Shown here piece after piece: positions 6,547-9,619 of a stretch of 9,619 nt of DNA. The stretch lies in contig JBILFC010000098.1 of assembly GCA_044351785.1 (NCBI GenBank), positions 1 through 9,619 on the forward strand, in the 5' to 3' direction. The translations under genes and the position numbers were made by a program. Under the pieces are notes generated by a model. That model ran no database searches, was not told the origin of the DNA, and was given only the letters and a program-made list of their open reading frames with translations. Positions within the stretch are counted from its first letter, which is position 1. Every line of letters starts with the position of its first letter. This DNA is from JAIYCX01 sp044351785. Its GTDB lineage: Bacteria > Bdellovibrionota_C > UBA2361 > SZUA-149 > DAOLCO01.

Positions 6547-8307
6547 ATAATTAAAAATCAGATTAGTAAATCCGTGATACAAAGTATCATCACCATATAA
6601 ATTTTGAAGTCCTTTAGCAGGAAATAGGGCCCCTCCAGCCATTCTAATTTGAACATTATTATTTAAAAATGGTCTGTAAATAATTCCGCTTGATAGATCC
6701 ACACCAATATTTTCATCGATAGAAGCGTCCTGTCTTAAGGTTTCTAAAACTTCAGTTTTATCGAACTGCAAATAAGTAACGTTCGATGTAAGTTGTAACT
6801 TAGGTGTTAAAGAAAAGTCTGCTCCCAGATTATATAGTCTTAGTCCTGGATTTACAAAGTTAGATTGACCTTGTTCTTTCCCAGGTTTTAAATCTGGAAG
6901 CAAACTAAATCTATTTACTAAAGCAACCCCACCACCACCGATAAAAGGAATGCCTTGTCTTTGCCAGTATGAAGTATCACCGCCTGCAAATTGCGGATTA
7001 TCAAAGATTGTATCAAAGCCTGTTGCCTTCCCATCAAAAGGATCTTTATCTCCTGAAGCATAAAATGCTGAAGCTTTTAATCTAATCCAGTTAAAATCAT
7101 GTGATACTTCAAGGGCTCCCATCTGAGCACTGATTTGTGTAGGTCTATGTGAGATCGCATTATAACTTTCAGATCCGAAGGTATAGTAGTAGGAAGAATT
7201 AATATTAATGGGCCCGATGTGACCATCCGAGTTAAATCCTAAGTATGTATTATAAACATTCTTAGGTCTTTCATCTCCTATTGAAGACGGCCGAACTAAA
7301 AATCCATTTTCATCATAGTGAAAGTCATCATCCCCGGCTGTATCTTCTCTGTGAATTATTGCTCCTTGAACGGTGTGTCCTTGAAAGAATAAATCTTGGC
7401 GATAAAGATTAGCAACTATTACCTCTTCATCTCTCATATCGAAAACTTTATTCTGAAGAGAGTTCACATCTTTATCAAGTCTTGAAAACCAAGCTAGGTT
7501 CCATTGATACTTATTATTATCTAATGTGCCGAAGAGTCTTGCCCCTGGTGCCTCATCGAAGAATACAAATCCTCTAAAGTCCGCATTAAATCTTTGAATT
7601 CCAAGTCTAGTTGAAGCAAAGTCATACCGCTCAGATAGATCCGCTACGTGAATATCTGCAAATAGTTCTTTAAAACCGAAGTGAAAATCGTCCCGATCAG
7701 ACCCCCTTGATGGATCGACTCTTAAGAATCCAGTCTCATCAACATTAGCATAATTAAAATTTAGAATAGGCGTAACTCTTAGTTCGAACTCTTGAGGCTT
7801 AAAAACTGTATTTCCTCTTATTAAAGCGAATTGAAAAATTAAATTCTCTTCAGCTACTAACTGATCAGTCCTGCCGAATGTATTATTCGTATCAGGTCTT
7901 TCAGTTGAAGCCCCTCCTACTGGAGTTGGAAGGTTTCTTCCTTCTACTAGAGATAAACTTGTAAAATCCAATTCAAGAAACCACTCATGACCAGGTGAAC
8001 CAAATAGAGGCAAATCACCTTTTAAAATATTTTGATTGTATGGGTCGTACCATTTACCCTGATAGAACATGTTCCATCGGTTATAAATTGTTTGATACTC
8101 GTCTTCAGAATTCTCCCTAACAACTTCCTTTTCACAAAAGTTAGGATTGATAGGAATAATTTCTTCCCCTGGGATTCGGCTATAGGACGGCTTAACGCAA
8201 AGAGACTTTTCTTCAACCGAAACCTCCTCAGCGACAACTATCCCACTCAATAGAAGGATGCTAGCAGTAGACAGCACTAGAGCATGTAAAACTTTCTTAC
8301 TAATCAA
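6544..8307 (-). CDS. Outer-membrane beta-barrel protein with an alginate-export-like signature, putative partner porin of the cytochrome
   Basis: A 587-residue exported protein. The signal peptide spans about residues 1-26 (MISKK start, hydrophobic core, cleavage likely after IVVA). The rest is rich in alternating polar/hydrophobic strands with aromatic girdles and ends in LIFNY, a C-terminal aromatic residue typical of BAM-inserted barrels. Residues 417-442 contain ASGDKDPFDGK and then FDTIFDNPQFAGG, which resembles the ASGD-DP-DG...F-PLF signature of alginate-export-type (AlgE-like) barrels; this is from memory of the family. Two cysteines only, Cys37 and Cys58, lie in the N-terminal segment and could form a disulfide; they are not a CxxC as in MtrB. 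The start is TTG, chosen because it alone gives the signal peptide and has AGGG 6 nt upstream; the next in-frame Met is near residue 80. It is the first gene of the three-gene operon. It is probably a channel or sheath for the downstream cytochrome, but a substrate porin is equally possible from sequence alone. Confidence 0.92.
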   Translation of the reverse strand: MISKKVLHALVLSTASILLLSGIVVAEEVSVEEKSLCVKPSYSRIPGEEIIPINPNFCEKEVVRENSEDEYQTIYNRWNMFYQGKWYDPYNQNILKGDLPLFGSPGHEWFLELDFTSLSLVEGRNLPTPVGGASTERPDTNNTFGRTDQLVAEENLIFQFALIRGNTVFKPQEFELRVTPILNFNYANVDETGFLRVDPSRGSDRDDFHFGFKELFADIHVADLSERYDFASTRLGIQRFNADFRGFVFFDEAPGARLFGTLDNNKYQWNLAWFSRLDKDVNSLQNKVFDMRDEEVIVANLYRQDLFFQGHTVQGAIIHREDTAGDDDFHYDENGFLVRPSSIGDERPKNVYNTYLGFNSDGHIGPININSSYYYTFGSESYNAISHRPTQISAQMGALEVSHDFNWIRLKASAFYASGDKDPFDGKATGFDTIFDNPQFAGGDTSYWQRQGIPFIGGGGVALVNRFSLLPDLKPGKEQGQSNFVNPGLRLYNLGADFSLTPKLQLTSNVTYLQFDKTEVLETLRQDASIDENIGVDLSSGIIYRPFLNNNVQIRMAGGALFPAKGLQNLYGDDTLYHGFTNLIFNY

Positions 8308-8317
8308 AGGAATCCCT
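8308..8317 (-). promoter_or_regulatory. Ribosome binding site that fixes the TTG start of the barrel gene
   Basis: AGGG (plus-strand CCCT, 8314-8317) lies 6 nt upstream of the TTG at 8305-8307. No ATG or GTG in frame could supply the signal peptide, so this site and the TTG are the best initiation point. Confidence 0.6.
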
Positions 8318-8347
8318 AGGTAATTTAGATACCCTAGTCTTAAACTA

Positions 8348-8373
8348 TTTATAATGTACTGCTATTCGATCAA
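8348..8373 (-). promoter_or_regulatory. Weak candidate promoter of the barrel-cytochrome operon
   Basis: In the minus direction TTGATC (8368-8373) and TATAAA (8348-8353) resemble -35 and -10 boxes, but the spacer is only 14 nt, which is too short for a good sigma70 promoter. An inverted repeat ATTCG-n7-CGAAT (8364-8380) surrounds the -35-like box and could be an operator. TATAAA lies about 40 nt before the TTG start. A promoter is expected somewhere in this 148-nt spacer, and this is the best candidate seen. Confidence 0.25.
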
Positions 8374-8406
8374 GGCGAATTTCCACCAGCAAAAGACCAC
8401 AAAAGT

Positions 8407-8428
8407 ACCTGTAAGTAAACAGGTTTTT
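8407..8428. terminator. Weak hairpin with T-tract between hicB and the barrel operon
   Basis: ACCTGT (8407-8412), loop AAGTAA, ACAGGT (8419-8424), with a run of T continuing to 8428 on the plus strand. On the minus strand the same stem is preceded by AAAA and followed by ACTTTT. The stem is only 6 bp, so it may act as a weak bidirectional terminator separating hicAB from the downstream operon. Some read-through from hicAB into the operon is possible. Confidence 0.35.
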
Positions 8429-8455
8429 AGGGGGAAGCTATTGTCTTACTAACCC

Positions 8456-8794
8456 TTAAGTAGAAGGAAGGAATTTTTTTAGAGCTTCACTAATAAGTTG
8501 ATTTAAGTTGATCTTCTTCTCACGAGCATAAAGAACGGCACGACGATGTAGCTCAGCACCAGGTCTCACATTAAAGGTTCCACGAAAAGGCTTTTCAGGA
8601 GCAGTCCCCTGTTCTTTACAAAGTGAAAGATAGTCATCAACAGCTTCTTCAAATGCTTGCGTTAGGGACTCTACGTTATCACCTTCATAAGTTACTAACG
8701 CTCGTATAAACTCTAAGCGACCATGAAAAGTTTTGTCTTCGTTACTGTATTGAACAGATCCGAAATAGCCTTTGTATTCCATTAAATCGCTCAT
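8456..8794 (-). CDS. hicB: HicB-family antitoxin
   Basis: A 112-residue antitoxin that neutralises HicA and represses the hicAB promoter. The N-terminal HicB fold covers residues 7-66 (YKGYFGSVQYS, then FHGRLEFI, then the helix AFEEAVDDYL) and resembles a partial RNase H fold used to bind HicA. Residues about 70-108 form a ribbon-helix-helix DNA-binding domain (FRGTFNVRPG, then helices ending in NQLISEALKKF). The length is normal for the RHH-type HicB family. The ATG overlaps the hicA stop in an ATGA, and a strong GAGGAG site lies 5 nt upstream at 8800-8805, so it is translated well by itself as well as by coupling. A second Met at residue 5 (MEYKGYF) is a possible alternative start with poorer spacing. 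This is a confident family assignment. Confidence 0.95.
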   Translation of the reverse strand: MSDLMEYKGYFGSVQYSNEDKTFHGRLEFIRALVTYEGDNVESLTQAFEEAVDDYLSLCKEQGTAPEKPFRGTFNVRPGAELHRRAVLYAREKKINLNQLISEALKKFLPST

Positions 8795-9045
8795 ATTAGC
8801 TCCTCTTCTTCTAAAAATTTTAACACTTCCTTAACTGCATAAAATTTAACTATGCTGCTTGGATGTGGCTTATGTAGAGTAATAGGTGGCTTGGATTCAT
8901 GAACAAAACGCCTCCTAGAACCGCCTGTCTTACCTTGTTTCGCCTCAGCATAATCAAGAGATTTTAATAGTGTCGTCAATTCCTGCCATGTAAAGTCCCT
9001 TGGTAGCCGCTTCAAACGCTCTATTAACTTTTCCTTTTGACCCAC
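8791..9045 (-). CDS. hicA: HicA-family mRNA interferase toxin
   Basis: An 84-residue toxin of the dsRBD-like HicA fold, expected to cleave or block mRNA on ribosomes until bound by HicB. The visible core is GGSRRRF (41-47), PITLHKPHP (54-62) and the C-terminal helix VKEVLKFL. The His usually placed after the GS in E. coli-type HicA is replaced by Arg here, while His49, His58 and His61 remain; this RRRF...LHKPHP form is, as I recall, a common HicA subfamily, so the gene is probably intact. The start is GTG at 9043-9045 with AAGGA 4 nt upstream (9050-9054), and an in-frame TAG at 9067-9069 excludes a longer product. It is first in the hicAB operon and overlaps hicB by 4 nt. Confidence 0.93.
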   Translation of the reverse strand: MGQKEKLIERLKRLPRDFTWQELTTLLKSLDYAEAKQGKTGGSRRRFVHESKPPITLHKPHPSSIVKFYAVKEVLKFLEEEELI

Positions 9046-9070
9046 AACGTCCTTATCGAGCTCTTCCTAT

Positions 9071-9086
9071 TTATCTTATCTGATAA
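9071..9086. promoter_or_regulatory. Second inverted repeat in the hicA leader
   Basis: TTATC-T-GATAA (9076-9086), with another TTATC directly before it at 9071-9075, lies between the promoter and the hicA start. It may be a second repressor half-site group, or part of an alternative promoter (minus-strand TTGCAA, 17 nt, TAAGAT). It is too short to form a stable RNA structure. Confidence 0.3.
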
Positions 9087-9096
9087 AGAGTCCAGT

Positions 9097-9129
9097 TGCA
9101 ACTATATTTAGTTGCACATTCTCTTTAAA
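9097..9129 (-). promoter_or_regulatory. hicAB promoter overlapped by an inverted-repeat operator
   Basis: In the minus direction TTTAAA (9124-9129) and TATAGT (9101-9106) form a -35/-10 pair with a 17-nt spacer. A perfect inverted repeat TGCAACT-ATATTT-AGTTGCA (arms 9097-9103 and 9110-9116) covers the -10 box. This is where an RHH repressor such as HicB would be expected to bind for autoregulation. The same arm also belongs to a 10-bp palindrome, AGTTGCAACT (9094-9103). The transcript would have a leader of about 50 nt. Confidence 0.55.
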
Positions 9130-9140
9130 CTTAACTTTCC

Positions 9141-9431
9141 TTACTAACCTATTGGTTTTCTTCCTTTAAATAACTTACGATACTTTTTATTCTTCTTGAT
9201 TTGAGAATATTTGCAGAATCAGCATGTCAAAGCAGTAAAACTACTCTAAACTTCTGACTATTTTGCGTAATAAGTCTTTACTTTTATTATCGTATTATTT
9301 GAAGGATTGTTTCAAGAAGCTGAGAAATGATTAGAACTGCTTAAACGGAAATGGACATTTGTAGTGACTAAGATCCACCAATCTGAAGCATTAAGGATAT
9401 GGTGTTAAAGAGGCATAGGGGGTAGGTGATT
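9141..9431. other. Non-coding stretch, nothing recognisable
   Basis: Apart from the hicAB control region (described separately), this AT-rich stretch has frequent stops in all six frames and no RNA gene, strong terminator or long repeat that I can recognise. A plus-strand frame around 9301-9409 gives short peptide-like runs broken by stops, which is not enough to call a gene. Confidence 0.5.
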
Positions 9432-9619
9432 TTAAAATGGAAAAGCATCTTCCTTTGGATTTTGTGATTCGGGAATCTCAAAACCTTTCAGGAACACGCC
9501 TTTCGCGATGACTATTCCTTTCTCTTTCGTTTCTCTAAGCTTGCCTGAATTCTTTGATCGACTTCAGAATACGAAGCAGGGACTGTGAACCCTGAATCAA
9601 AGGGTGATAGCAAATGATA
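9432..9619 (-). pseudogene. Possible 3' end of a frameshifted gene entering from the right edge
   Basis: From the window edge one minus-strand frame is open for 35 codons (containing GFTVPASYSEVDQRIQASLE) and stops at TAG 9512-9514. A second frame, overlapping it and shifted by one base, continues through GIVIAKGVFLKGFEIPES to TAA at 9432-9434. Both stretches look protein-like, and the switch would lie in the A-rich gaaacgaaagagaaagga tract at about 9517-9535. A gene broken by a frameshift in this purine tract would explain both. Equally, open runs of this length occur by chance in AT-rich DNA, and the plus strand has short open runs here too. I recognise no family. Confidence 0.22.

Noticed and set aside
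8022..8253. Overlapping open frames on both strands near the 5' end of the barrel gene
   Set aside because: They overlap the barrel gene, whose frame gives a convincing signal peptide and mature N-terminus. They are composition shadows.
9301..9409. Plus-strand peptide-like run around LELLKRKWTFVVTKIHQSEALRIWC
   Set aside because: Bounded by stops within about 25 codons, with no start or ribosome binding site and no recognised family. Runs of this length are expected by chance in AT-rich DNA.

Overview
The window is AT-rich and every gene I can support lies on the minus strand. It reads as an accessory stretch of a Gram-negative bacterium. The reasons are a protein with the features of an outer-membrane beta-barrel (Sec signal peptide, alternating strands, C-terminal aromatic residue), a large exported multiheme cytochrome c and a large secreted Ca-binding repeat protein. 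Initiation codons include TTG and GTG. I cannot name the taxon; a metal-reducing or otherwise cytochrome-rich proteobacterium or a related Gram-negative phylum would fit.

Layout in the direction of transcription (right to left). (1) 9141-9619: mostly non-coding, with a possible fragment of a broken gene entering from the right edge. (2) 9046-9130: a promoter overlapped by an inverted repeat, upstream of hicA. (3) 8456-9045: hicA and hicB, a type II toxin-antitoxin pair overlapping by 4 nt. (4) 8308-8455: a spacer with a weak hairpin and the leader of the next operon. (5) 6544-8307: a 587-residue beta-barrel protein with an alginate-export-like signature, started by TTG. (6) 2913-6542: a 1209-residue protein with ten CxxCH haem motifs followed by seven LVIVD-like beta-propeller repeats. 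It starts 1 nt after the barrel gene's stop and has no ribosome binding site of its own. (7) 2848-2912: a spacer holding a 16-bp-period tandem repeat. (8) 73-2847: a 924-residue secreted protein made of two copies of a jelly-roll-plus-Ig-like module and six FG-GAP/VCBS-type Ca-binding repeats. (9) 1-72: nothing that can be called.

The three large genes look like one operon, and their order suggests a trans-outer-membrane redox unit: a barrel, a decahaem electron carrier with its own propeller, and a secreted partner that could bind a surface, polysaccharide or protein. The general plan (porin plus multihaem cytochrome) is that of known porin-cytochrome conduits such as MtrAB/MtrC. However, the barrel is not recognisably MtrB, and the cytochrome is fused to a propeller. 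This is the best candidate here for an undescribed system. Its role in extracellular electron transfer is inferred from architecture and not shown by the sequence.
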